DNA of 64,000 nt from Sphaerisporangium rubeum (GTDB lineage Bacteria > Actinomycetota > Actinomycetes > Streptosporangiales > Streptosporangiaceae): the NCBI RefSeq assembly GCF_014207705.1, contig NZ_JACHIU010000001.1:6812501-6876500 (forward strand). Direction: 5' to 3'. The notes below the pieces were generated by a model that was not told the DNA's origin, did not search any database, and saw nothing but the letters and a program-made list of their open reading frames with translations. The position numbers were made by a program, and so were the translations under genes. Shown here in pieces: positions 56,579 to 64,000 of this stretch. Positions within the stretch are counted from its first letter, which is position 1, and every line of letters begins with the position of its first letter.

Positions 56579-57841
56579 TCAGTGGGCTTCGACGATCATG
56601 CCGGCGGCGACGGTGGTGTTGGTGGATTCGTCGATGAGGATGAAGCCGCCGGTGAGGCGGTTTCTGGCGTAGTCGTCGACGAACAGCGGCTGGGTGACTC
56701 TCAGGGAGACGCGGCCGATTTCGTTCAGGGACAGGGTGGTGGCGGATTCGTCGCGGTGGAGGGTGTTGACGTCCAGGCGGTAGTGGAGGTCGCGGACCAT
56801 CGCTCTGGCGGTGCGGGTGGTGTGTTTGATGGTCAGCTTGGATCTCGGGCCGAGTTTGGGGGTGTCGGTCATCCAGCAGATCATGGCCTGGAGGTCCTGC
56901 GCGGAGCGGGGCTGGTTGTTGGGGCGGCAGATCATGTCGCCTCTGGAGATGTCGATGTCGTCCTCCAGGCGGAGGGTGACGGACATGGGGGGGAAGGCTT
57001 CCTCGCGGGGGCCGTCGAAAGTGTCGATGGCGGCGATGCGGGTGGTGAGGCCGCTCGGGAGGTGCATGACCTCGTCGCCGGGCTTGAGCACGCCGCCTGC
57101 CACCTGGCCGGCGTAGCCGCGGTAGTCGTGGAAGGCGGGGTCGGTCGCGCGCTGGGGACGGATGACGTACTGCACGGGGAAGCGGACGTCCACGAGGTTG
57201 CGGTCGGAGGCGATGTGGACGTTCTCCAGGTGGTGGAGCAGGGAGGTGCCCTGGTACCACGGCATGTTCTCCGAGCGGGAGACGACGTTGTCGCCGTGGA
57301 GCGCGGAGATGGGGATGAAGGTCAGGTCGCCGATGTTGAGTTTGGCGGCGAACTGGGTGAACTCCTCGCGGATCTCCTCGAAGCGCTCGTAGGAGTAGTC
57401 GACGAGGTCCATCTTGTTGACGGCCAGCACGAGGTGGGGGACACGCAGGAGGCTCGTCAGGAAGGCGTGGCGGCGGGACTGCTCCAGGACTCCCTTGCGC
57501 GCGTCGATGAGGACGATGGCGAGGTCGGCGGTGGAGGCGCCGGTGACCATGTTGCGGGTGTACTGGATGTGGCCGGGGGTGTCGGCGATGATGAACTTGC
57601 GCTTGGGGGTGGCGAAGTAGCGGTACGCCACGTCGATGGTGATGCCCTGCTCGCGCTCGGCGCGCAGGCCGTCGGTGAGCAGCGACAGGTCGGTGTACTC
57701 GGTGCCGCGGTCGCGGCTGGTGCGCTCGACGGCTTCGAGCTGGTCCTCGAAGATCGCCTTGGAGTCGAACAGCAGGCGGCCGATGAGCGTGGACTTGCCG
57801 TCGTCGACCGAGCCCGCGGTGGCGAAACGCAGGATGTCCAT
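56579..57841 (-). CDS. cysN: Sulfate adenylyltransferase subunit 1 (GTPase)
   Basis: GTP-driven regulatory subunit of ATP sulfurylase; with CysD it makes APS from ATP and sulfate. The 420-residue protein has P-loop AGSVDDGKST (10-18), DTPGH, NKMD and two EF-Tu-like beta-barrel domains. It has no C-terminal APS kinase extension, unlike NodQ/mycobacterial CysNC, so the separate cysC at 35 kb is needed to make PAPS. Its ATG overlaps the cysD stop by 1 bp (TGATG). Confidence 0.95.
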   Translation of the reverse strand: MDILRFATAGSVDDGKSTLIGRLLFDSKAIFEDQLEAVERTSRDRGTEYTDLSLLTDGLRAEREQGITIDVAYRYFATPKRKFIIADTPGHIQYTRNMVTGASTADLAIVLIDARKGVLEQSRRHAFLTSLLRVPHLVLAVNKMDLVDYSYERFEEIREEFTQFAAKLNIGDLTFIPISALHGDNVVSRSENMPWYQGTSLLHHLENVHIASDRNLVDVRFPVQYVIRPQRATDPAFHDYRGYAGQVAGGVLKPGDEVMHLPSGLTTRIAAIDTFDGPREEAFPPMSVTLRLEDDIDISRGDMICRPNNQPRSAQDLQAMICWMTDTPKLGPRSKLTIKHTTRTARAMVRDLHYRLDVNTLHRDESATTLSLNEIGRVSLRVTQPLFVDDYARNRLTGGFILIDESTNTTVAAGMIVEAH

Positions 57842-58755
57842 CAGAAGTAGCCTTCCTTCTTGCGGTCCTCCATCGCGGCCTCCGACGTGCGGTCGTCGGC
57901 CCGGGTGGCGCCACGCTCGGTGATGCGGGTGGCGGCGATCTCGGCGATGATGTCCTCGACGGTCGCGGCGGTCGACTCGACCGCTCCCGTGCAGGTCATG
58001 TCGCCTACGGTGCGGTAACGCACGACGGCCTCGTAGACGGGCTCGTCGTCGCCGCGGTGGGTCACCGGGTCGTCCGGCAGCAGCATGCCGTCCCGCTCGA
58101 ACACCTTGCGGGTGTGCGAGTAGTAGATGGACGGGATCTCGATGCCTTCGCGGCGGATGTAGTCCCAGACGTCCAGCTCGGTCCAGTTGGACAGCGGGAA
58201 GACCCGGATGTGCTCGCCCTTGCGGATGCGCGCGTTGTAGAGGTTCCACAGCTCGGGCCGCTGGTTCTTGGGGTCCCACTGGCCGAACTCGTCGCGGAAC
58301 GAGAAGACCCGCTCCTTGGCGCGGGCCTTCTCCTCGTCGCGGCGCGCGCCGCCGAAGACGGCGTCGAACTCGTTGTCCTCGATGGCGTCGAGCAGCGTGG
58401 TGGTCTGCAGGCGGTTGCGGCTGGCCCGGCGGCCGGTCTGCTCGGTGACCCGGCCCGCGTCGATGGACTCCTGGACGGAGGCGACGACGAGACGCGCGCC
58501 GAGCTCGGCGACCCTGCGGTCACGGAACTCGATGACCTCGGGGAAATTGTGGCCGGTGTCCACGTGCATCAGGGGGAACGGGATGGGGGCTGGCCAGAAC
58601 GCCTTCTCCGCGATGCGGAGCATGACGATGGAGTCCTTTCCGCCGGAGAAGAGCAGACAGGGACGTTCGAACTCGGCCGCGACCTCTCGCATGATGTGGA
58701 TCGCCTCGGCTTCGAGTACGTCCAATTGCGACGTGGTGTAGTCGCTCTGCAGCAT
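57841..58755 (-). CDS. cysD: Sulfate adenylyltransferase subunit 2
   Basis: Catalytic ATP sulfurylase subunit, 304 residues, PP-loop fold with SGGKDS at 37-42 and the GGARRDEEKARAKERVFSFR region. It transfers AMP from ATP to sulfate. No PAPS/APS reductase or sulfite reductase gene follows, which points toward supplying PAPS rather than cysteine. It lies 39 bp after cysQ, in the run headed by the sugar transferase. Confidence 0.96.
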   Translation of the reverse strand: MLQSDYTTSQLDVLEAEAIHIMREVAAEFERPCLLFSGGKDSIVMLRIAEKAFWPAPIPFPLMHVDTGHNFPEVIEFRDRRVAELGARLVVASVQESIDAGRVTEQTGRRASRNRLQTTTLLDAIEDNEFDAVFGGARRDEEKARAKERVFSFRDEFGQWDPKNQRPELWNLYNARIRKGEHIRVFPLSNWTELDVWDYIRREGIEIPSIYYSHTRKVFERDGMLLPDDPVTHRGDDEPVYEAVVRYRTVGDMTCTGAVESTAATVEDIIAEIAATRITERGATRADDRTSEAAMEDRKKEGYF

Positions 58756-58794
58756 CTCTTCGTTCCCTCCGGAAAAGGGGTCGGCCGGGTCGGC

Positions 58795-59634
58795 CTAGCG
58801 GTGCACGTCTCGGATGCCGGCGAGCAGCGTCGGCGCCAGATCCGGTAGGGAGACCAGGATATCCGGCAGCGACGGGATGCTTTGGTTGTACTCCAGCGCC
58901 GAGCCGTCGATCCGGCTCGCGAAGGCCCCGGCCGCGAGCGCGACGGTGACCGGTGCGGCCGAGTCCCACTCGTACTGCCCCCCCGCGTGGATGTATGCCT
59001 CCACCTCGCCGGTGAGCACGGCAGCGATCTTGGCGCCGGCCGAGCCCATGGGGACCAGGTCGGCTCCGATCATGGCGGCGAGCTTGCGGACGAACTCCGG
59101 CGGACGGGTGCGGCTGACCGCGATGCGGACCTGGCCGTCGCGGGGAACAGGGAGCACGGGAGGCTCGGCGGTGGTGAGGGTGACACCTTGGGCCGGCAAG
59201 GCGATGGCGCCTGCGACGAGCGTGCCGTGGCCGGCGGGGGCCGGGCCCGCGCCGTTTCCCGCCGGTCCGGTGGCTGAGGTCTCCCCCGGCTTCCTGGGGT
59301 CGCGTCGCCACAGCGCGACGTGGACGGCCCAGTCGGCGCGGCCCTCCTCGCCGAACTCGCGGGTGCCGTCCAGCGGGTCGATGATCCACACGCGGTCGGC
59401 GGCCTGGCGGCGGGGGTCGTGGCGCTCCTCGCCTGTGCCTTCCTCCGACAGCACCAGGTCGCTCGGCCGCAGACGGGACAGGGACTCGGTGAGGTAGGCG
59501 TGGGACTCGCGGTCCCCGGCGTCGCGGAGCGCCTTGGGGTCGGCGAAGCCGTCCCTTTCGCGCAGGGCCAGCAGCCGCGCACCCGCCTCGGTGGCCAGGT
59601 CTCCCGCGAGCGCGTGGTCGTCGCGTATCGTCAC
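58795..59634 (-). CDS. cysQ: 3'(2'),5'-bisphosphate nucleotidase (PAP phosphatase)
   Basis: Inositol-monophosphatase-fold enzyme, 279 residues, with the metal site WIIDPLDGTREF, the upstream Glu pair in LSEEGTGEERHD and the late motif EWDSAAPVTVALAAGA. It hydrolyses PAP (and PAPS), the inhibitory by-product of sulfotransferases. A Gly/Ala/Pro-rich insert (ETSATGPAGNGAGPAPAGHG) lies mid-protein. GTG 59634 has AGGAAGGA about 5 bp upstream. It stands between the initiating sugar transferase (40 bp) and cysD (39 bp). Confidence 0.92.
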   Translation of the reverse strand: MTIRDDHALAGDLATEAGARLLALRERDGFADPKALRDAGDRESHAYLTESLSRLRPSDLVLSEEGTGEERHDPRRQAADRVWIIDPLDGTREFGEEGRADWAVHVALWRRDPRKPGETSATGPAGNGAGPAPAGHGTLVAGAIALPAQGVTLTTAEPPVLPVPRDGQVRIAVSRTRPPEFVRKLAAMIGADLVPMGSAGAKIAAVLTGEVEAYIHAGGQYEWDSAAPVTVALAAGAFASRIDGSALEYNQSIPSLPDILVSLPDLAPTLLAGIRDVHR

Positions 59635-59674
59635 GATGTCCTTCCTCGTACGTCTGCCGCTGATGTGCCGGGGG

Positions 59675-61120
59675 TCAGTAGGCTCCCCAGCCGCGCGCCA
59701 CGGCGGACCAGGTCTTCCAGAGGATCTGGAGATCCAAGGTGAGAGACCAGTTCTCGACATAACGCAGGTCCAACCGTACCGATTCCTCCCAGGAAAGATC
59801 ACACCTGCCGTTCACCTGCCACAAGCCGGTCATTCCCGGACGGACCACCAGCCGGCGCCGCACGTCGTCGCCGTAGCAGGCGACCTCCTCGGGGAGCGGC
59901 GGCCGGGGGCCGACGAGGGACATGTCGCCGGTGAGGACGTTGACGAGCTGGGGGAGCTCGTCGAGGGAGAAGCGGCGTAACCAGGCGCCGAGCGGGGTGA
60001 CCCGCGGGTCGTCCCTGATCTTGAAAAGGACGCCGTCCAGGTCGCTGACCAGGTCGACGCGGTGCCGCTCGGCGTCCACGCGCATGGTGCGGAGCTTGAG
60101 GATCGTGAACTCGGCGCCGTCCCTGCCGACGCGGGTCTGGCGGAACAGGGCCGGGCCGGGGCTGGTGGCGCGGACCGCCACGGCCAGTGCCACGAGAACA
60201 GGTGCGAGGACGGCGAGGGCTGCCGCGGCGCCGGTGCGGTCGAAGAGGTTCTTGAGCAGGCGGCGCACGCCGGAGAGCTCGGGGTGCTCGACGTGGAGCA
60301 GCGGCAGCCCGGCGACCGGCCGGATCGTGGTGCGCGGGCCGGCGACCTCCATGAGGGCCGGCGCCACCACCAGGTCGGTGTGTGTGCGCTCCAGGCGCCA
60401 CGCCAGGCGGCGCAGCGCGGTGCCGTCGAGCTCGGGACAGGCGAGCACGGCGACGGTGTCGGCCCTGGCCTGGACCACCGCCAGGGGGACGTCGCTGAAG
60501 TCGCCGAGCACCGGCACCCCTCGCACCTCCTCGGCGGCGCCGTGCCGGGGGAGGCAGGCGCCGACGACGTGCATGCCGTGGTACGGCTCCCTGCGGAACT
60601 TCCCGACGAGGTCGGCGACCGACGGCCCGTGGCCCACCGCCACGACCCTGCGCATGCACCGGCCCGCGGCCCGCAGCCGGTGCAGCCGCCGCCGCAGGCC
60701 GTACCGGCAGGTCAGGGTGAGCACCGTCATCAGCGGCAGTGCCACCACGACGTAGCCCCTGGCGAGCTCGGTCTTGGTGACGTACGCGGCGATCGCCACC
60801 CCTGCCGTCAGCAGGAACCCGCACTGGCTGATCCTGCGGAACTCCTCCGGCCCCACACCGACCAGCCGTGCCTCGTAGGCCCGGTTGAGCCCCACCATGC
60901 CGGCCCACACCAGCGGCAGCACCAGGCTGAGCACGACATACGGCACGACGTACGGCGTGATGTCGCCGAAGCGCACGGCGAAGGCCGCCGCGCCGGCGAG
61001 GAAGCCGCAACCGAGGTCGGCCGCCACCGCGGCCAACCGGTACTTGCGCACCCAGCCAGGCGGCGCGGGCCGGCCCCGATGGAGGCTCGGCATCCGCTGC
61101 GTAGCCGATCTGATACTCAC
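59675..61120 (-). CDS. Polyprenyl glycosylphosphotransferase (initiating sugar transferase)
   Basis: WbaP/CpsE/GumD-type enzyme of about 481 residues that starts polysaccharide synthesis by moving a sugar-1-phosphate to undecaprenyl phosphate. Four N-terminal transmembrane segments are followed by a CoA-binding-like Rossmann region (about 150-270), then the re-entrant hydrophobic helix (AAALAVLAPVLVALAVAV) and the Bac_transf catalytic domain (FRQTRVGRDGAEFTILKLRTM, SLDELPQLVNVLTGDMSLVGPRPP). The start is uncertain: GTG 61120 or ATG 61093, neither with a clear ribosome site. A TTA codon sits in AWLRRFS (complement 59978-59980). Confidence 0.93.
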   Translation of the reverse strand: MSIRSATQRMPSLHRGRPAPPGWVRKYRLAAVAADLGCGFLAGAAAFAVRFGDITPYVVPYVVLSLVLPLVWAGMVGLNRAYEARLVGVGPEEFRRISQCGFLLTAGVAIAAYVTKTELARGYVVVALPLMTVLTLTCRYGLRRRLHRLRAAGRCMRRVVAVGHGPSVADLVGKFRREPYHGMHVVGACLPRHGAAEEVRGVPVLGDFSDVPLAVVQARADTVAVLACPELDGTALRRLAWRLERTHTDLVVAPALMEVAGPRTTIRPVAGLPLLHVEHPELSGVRRLLKNLFDRTGAAAALAVLAPVLVALAVAVRATSPGPALFRQTRVGRDGAEFTILKLRTMRVDAERHRVDLVSDLDGVLFKIRDDPRVTPLGAWLRRFSLDELPQLVNVLTGDMSLVGPRPPLPEEVACYGDDVRRRLVVRPGMTGLWQVNGRCDLSWEESVRLDLRYVENWSLTLDLQILWKTWSAVARGWGAY

Positions 61121-61179
61121 GGTGATGGATGTTAGCCGCACAGTGGCCCGGCCTTGAGGAAATCGTGGAGAACTGTGGA

Positions 61180-61776
61180 TTACCGCGGCGGCTTGATCGG
61201 CTTGAGGTCGCCGGCGTGGAAAGCGTTCTGCGTGGCCTCCAGGCCGGAGGTGATGAGGGACTCCACGATGTCGGCCGCGCGGTCCACCAGGAACGGCAGG
61301 TCCTTGCGCTCGGCGGTGGCGAAGTCGCGCAGCACGAAGTCCGCCGGGTCCTGGCGGCCGGGTGGCCGGCCGATGCCGAACCGCAGGCGCAGGTAGTCGC
61401 GGGTGGCGAACGACTTGGTCAGGGACCGCAGGCCGTTGTGACCGTTGTCCCCGCCGCCGATCTTGACGCGCAGCGCGCCGTAGGGGATGTCGAGCTCGTC
61501 GTGGACGGCGATGACGTGCGCGGCGTCGACCTTGTAGAAGTCGGCGAGCGCCTTGGCGGGCCCGCCGGAGAGGTTCATGTACGACAGCGGCTTGGCGAGG
61601 ACCACAGGCTGCCCCGCGAGCCGTCCCTCGACGATCTCCGCGCGCGACCTGTGGCTCTTGAACCGGCCCCCCATGCGGGACGCCAGCTCGTCGGCGACCA
61701 TGAAACCGGCATTGTGGCGGTTGCCTTCGTATTCCGGACCGGGGTTGCCCAGGCCGACGATCAGCCAGCGGTCCAC
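61180..61776 (-). CDS. pth: Peptidyl-tRNA hydrolase
   Basis: Releases peptidyl-tRNAs dropped by ribosomes. 198 residues with [21 protein letters not shown] (catalytic His), [12 protein letters not shown] and HDELDIPYG. It follows rplY as in most actinobacteria. Confidence 0.97.
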   Translation of the reverse strand: MDRWLIVGLGNPGPEYEGNRHNAGFMVADELASRMGGRFKSHRSRAEIVEGRLAGQPVVLAKPLSYMNLSGGPAKALADFYKVDAAHVIAVHDELDIPYGALRVKIGGGDNGHNGLRSLTKSFATRDYLRLRFGIGRPPGRQDPADFVLRDFATAERKDLPFLVDRAADIVESLITSGLEATQNAFHAGDLKPIKPPR

Positions 61777-61859
61777 GACGACACCTTTCCGCGTCGGACA
61801 ACGAACTGCTCACATGATGACGGACGGGACGGCCTGCCGTCCCGTCCGTCGAAAGCGTG

Positions 61860-62462
61860 TTACTCGGCCTGCTCGGCGGAGGCCTCGGTCTCGGCGCCGC
61901 CTTCGGTCTCCTCGGCCTCGGCGGTGGTCGGGACGGTCGTGACCTGGAGCACCACGGTCTCCGGGTCGGCCACCAGGGTGGTGCCCTTCGGCAGCTTGAG
62001 GTCGCCGGCGGTGACGACCGCGCCGACCTCAAGACCCTCGACGTCGACCTCGACGCCGGTCGGGATGTGGGTCGCCTCGGCCTCGACCGTGATCGAGACG
62101 AGCTGCTGGTCGAACAGCCCACCCGGCGCGATGTCGCCGGTGGTCGTGACCGGGATGTCGACGGTGACCTTCTCGCCGCGCTTCACCAGCAGCAGGTCGA
62201 CGTGCTCAAGGAACCCCCTGATCGGGTCCCGCTGCACACCCTTCGGCAGCGCCAGCTCGTCGATGCCTTCGCCTTCGAGGCGGATCAGCACGTTCGGCGT
62301 GCGCAGCGCGAGCAGGAGGTCGTGTCCGGGAAGCGTGAAGTGCTTGGGCTCGATCCCGTGGCCGTACAGGACAGCGGGAACCCGGTCCGCGCGGCGGATC
62401 TTGCGAGCGGCACCCTTGCCGAACGTGGTGCGGGGCTCGGTGGCGAGACGTACTTCGGACAC
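61860..62462 (-). CDS. rplY: 50S ribosomal protein L25/general stress protein Ctc
   Basis: A 200-residue L25 of the long CTC (TL5) type that binds 5S rRNA. It has the N-terminal L25 domain (about 1-90, TFGKGAARKIRRADRVPAVLYG), the C-terminal TL5 beta domain (about 95-185) and an acidic Glu/Ala tail. Upstream of pth, the usual arrangement. Confidence 0.95.
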   Translation of the reverse strand: MSEVRLATEPRTTFGKGAARKIRRADRVPAVLYGHGIEPKHFTLPGHDLLLALRTPNVLIRLEGEGIDELALPKGVQRDPIRGFLEHVDLLLVKRGEKVTVDIPVTTTGDIAPGGLFDQQLVSITVEAEATHIPTGVEVDVEGLEVGAVVTAGDLKLPKGTTLVADPETVVLQVTTVPTTAEAEETEGGAETEASAEQAE

Positions 62463-62588
62463 GAGATCTCCTAGGGAGTATCAGGACGGGAACGCGCTCA
62501 CCCTCACCCGCCCTAGCGGAAGGCGTTACGAGCGCACAACTTCACCAGACTACCCGACGCGACGACGTCATCAGGCTTCCCGGCCGGC

Positions 62589-62912
62589 TCAGGGTGTGAC
62601 AAGGAAACAGTCGTAAGCCTGCATGGTGAAGGGGACGGAGGAGCCGGCATGCGCGAGTGTGCCGCATCGGTATTGGCCGGCGATGTGCCCGGTGACCGTT
62701 ATGACGATGTCGTACGTTCCGGACCCGGTGCAGCCGGTGCCGATGAAGTCCGTGTCTATGAGGTCCCACAGTGGCCAGTGCGGAATGGTCTGTCCTGTGG
62801 TACAGGTGTACGCGCTCTCGGCGTACGCGGCGTTCACTGGAAACGACGCCCCCGTGATCGCGGTCACGATCATGAGCAACAGGACGAGTAAACGGGTGAC
62901 CGGCTGGCGCAT
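62589..62912 (-). CDS. Small secreted protein with four cysteines
   Basis: A 107-residue product with a classic signal peptide (Arg, then LLVLLLMIVTAITGASF, cleavage probably near NAAYA) and a short mature domain with four cysteines, which could form two disulfides. No family recognised. ATG 62912 has AAAGGGG 4-6 bp upstream. Its base composition is less GC-rich than the neighbouring core genes rplY and prs, hinting at later acquisition. Confidence 0.65.
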   Translation of the reverse strand: MRQPVTRLLVLLLMIVTAITGASFPVNAAYAESAYTCTTGQTIPHWPLWDLIDTDFIGTGCTGSGTYDIVITVTGHIAGQYRCGTLAHAGSSVPFTMQAYDCFLVTP

Positions 62913-63100
62913 GATGCCCCTTTCACAGGAAATGACACCGGAAATCGGTGCTTACCCTGAGAAAGCATCGTCACGACCACCATACATGTCCTCTTCCGGA
63001 CACTAACTCGGAGACAACCGGTCCAGTCAACAAGCAACCGGCCGGAAAAACATATCCCCGTCAACCGTAGGCACACATCCGCCGCATGTGCGCCCCGGCG

Positions 63101-64000
63101 TCAGGCGTCCCCCTCGAAGAGGCTGGTCACGGAGCCGTCGTTGAAGACCTCGCTGATGGCGCGGGCCAGCAGTGGTGCGATGGACATGACGGTGAGCTTG
63201 TCGAAACGCTTTTCCTCGGGAATGGGAAGAGTGTTGGTGACGACGACCTCGGAAATGCGAGAGTTTTTCAGACGGTCCACGGCGGGGTCGCTGAAGATGG
63301 CGTGGGTCACCGCGACGATCACATTGGTCGCGCCTTGTTCGTACAACGCGTCGGCGGCCTTGCAGATGGAGCCGCCGGTGTCGATCATGTCGTCGATCAG
63401 CACACAGGTGCGGCCCTTGACCTGGCCGACGACCTCGTGGACCTTCACCTGGTTGGCGACGTCGAGGTCGCGCCGCTTGTGGATGAAGGCGACGCCGGTG
63501 CCGAGCTGGTCGGCCCAGCGTTCGGCCAGGCGCACGCGGCCGGTGTCGGGGGACACGACCGTGGAGGTCGCGGGGTCGATCTTGCCGCCGATGTAGCGGT
63601 GGAGCACCGGCATGGCGAACAGGTGGTCCACGGGGCCGTCGAAGAAGCCCTGGATCTGGGGGGTGTGCAGGTCGACCGACATCAGGCGGTCGGCGCCGGC
63701 GCTGCGGAACAGGTCGGCCATGAGGCGCGCGGTGATGGGCTCGCGGCCGCGGCTCTTCTTGTCCTGGCGTGAGTAGCCGAAGAACGGCAGGACCACGGTG
63801 ATGCGCTTGGCGGAGGCGCGCTTGAGCGCGTCCACCATGATCAGCTGCTCCATGATCCACTTGTTGATCGGGACGGTGTGGCACTGCATGACGAACGCGT
63901 CGCTGCCACGCACCGATTCGAGGTACCTGGCGTAGATCTCGCCGTTGGCGAAGTCGTGCATGCGGGTCGGGGTGACCTCGATGCCGAGGTGGCTCGCGAC
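63101..64000 (-). CDS. prs: Ribose-phosphate pyrophosphokinase, 5' end outside window
   Basis: Makes PRPP from ribose-5-phosphate and ATP for nucleotide, His and Trp synthesis. The visible 300 codons include FANGEIYARYLESVRG, the ATP/metal region VLPFFGYSRQDKKSRGREPI, the flexible-loop residues and the PRPP-binding motif VLIDDMIDTGGSI. The frame continues to the window edge; upstream codons spell VASHLGIEVTPTR, so the N-terminus is missing. Confidence 0.96.
   Translation of the reverse strand, partial: VASHLGIEVTPTRMHDFANGEIYARYLESVRGSDAFVMQCHTVPINKWIMEQLIMVDALKRASAKRITVVLPFFGYSRQDKKSRGREPITARLMADLFRSAGADRLMSVDLHTPQIQGFFDGPVDHLFAMPVLHRYIGGKIDPATSTVVSPDTGRVRLAERWADQLGTGVAFIHKRRDLDVANQVKVHEVVGQVKGRTCVLIDDMIDTGGSICKAADALYEQGATNVIVAVTHAIFSDPAVDRLKNSRISEVVVTNTLPIPEEKRFDKLTVMSIAPLLARAISEVFNDGSVTSLFEGDA

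Noticed and set aside
56582-57850. Gly/Val/Asp-rich frame opposite cysN
   Set aside because: Antisense shadow of an intact cysN.

Overview
The window is about 64 kb of very GC-rich DNA. It has actinobacterial codon use, many GTG starts, 4-bp ATGA/GTGA gene overlaps and actinobacterial marker genes: a WhiJ-like regulator with DUF397 partners, the mfd-mazG-eno-ftsB-DUF501-ppx string, DUF501, DUF4287, UdgB and a Rex operator. A mycelial actinomycete is likely, perhaps Streptosporangiaceae-like; that placement is an impression, since no rRNA or phylogenetic marker could be searched. No transposase, integrase, prophage or CRISPR array was seen.

Layout. 1-22 kb is a mixed core/accessory stretch: a truncated M1 aminopeptidase, threonine ammonia-lyase, a coupled FIST-domain/ROK pair, a MoxR AAA+/VWA pair, a two-component system, a Kef-type antiporter, the transsulfuration enzymes MetB and cystathionine beta-synthase, an SGNH hydrolase, a lipoprotein, a thiolase, a PPOX-fold protein and a BI-1 protein. 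At 22.7 kb lies a tRNA gene with anticodon UAA but a short (class I) variable loop. 23-34 kb is a conserved housekeeping run on the minus strand (ndh with an upstream Rex operator, udgB, ppx, DUF501, ftsB, eno, mazG, a SurA-like lipoprotein, mfd).

34-61 kb is the accessory heart. It encodes what looks like a complete system for a SULFATED extracellular polysaccharide. An initiating polyprenyl-phosphate sugar transferase stands at the head of a run with cysQ, cysD and cysN. Elsewhere in the region are an APS kinase (cysC), three PAPS-dependent sulfotransferases, a Wzz-like co-polymerase with a degenerate kinase domain, an O-antigen-ligase-like protein, a Wzx-type flippase, three glycosyltransferases, an APH-fold kinase and a membrane-anchored GH26-like glycosidase. 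CysDN plus CysC would make PAPS, the sulfotransferases would use it, and CysQ would remove the PAP by-product. No sulfite- or PAPS-reductase gene is present, so sulfation rather than cysteine synthesis is the simplest reading. The region also holds a SIR2-like protein, a D-Ala-D-Ala ligase, AraC and GlxA-type regulators, and a WhiJ-like regulator/DUF397/anti-sigma-like ATPase module bracketed by two copies of a ~90-bp structured repeat.

Five in-frame TTA (leucine) codons were found while reading the genes. All lie between 37.9 and 61 kb (co-polymerase, GT4 glycosyltransferase, AraC regulator, a membrane protein, the initiating sugar transferase). This suggests bldA-type developmental control of the polysaccharide system.

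61-64 kb returns to core genes: pth, the L25/Ctc ribosomal protein, a small secreted protein, and prs, which runs off the window end. A recurring oddity is local imperfect tandem duplication at gene ends and in intergenic DNA (8.5, 10.9, 36.3, 37.7, 41.4 and 45.5 kb, plus the tail of the flippase gene).
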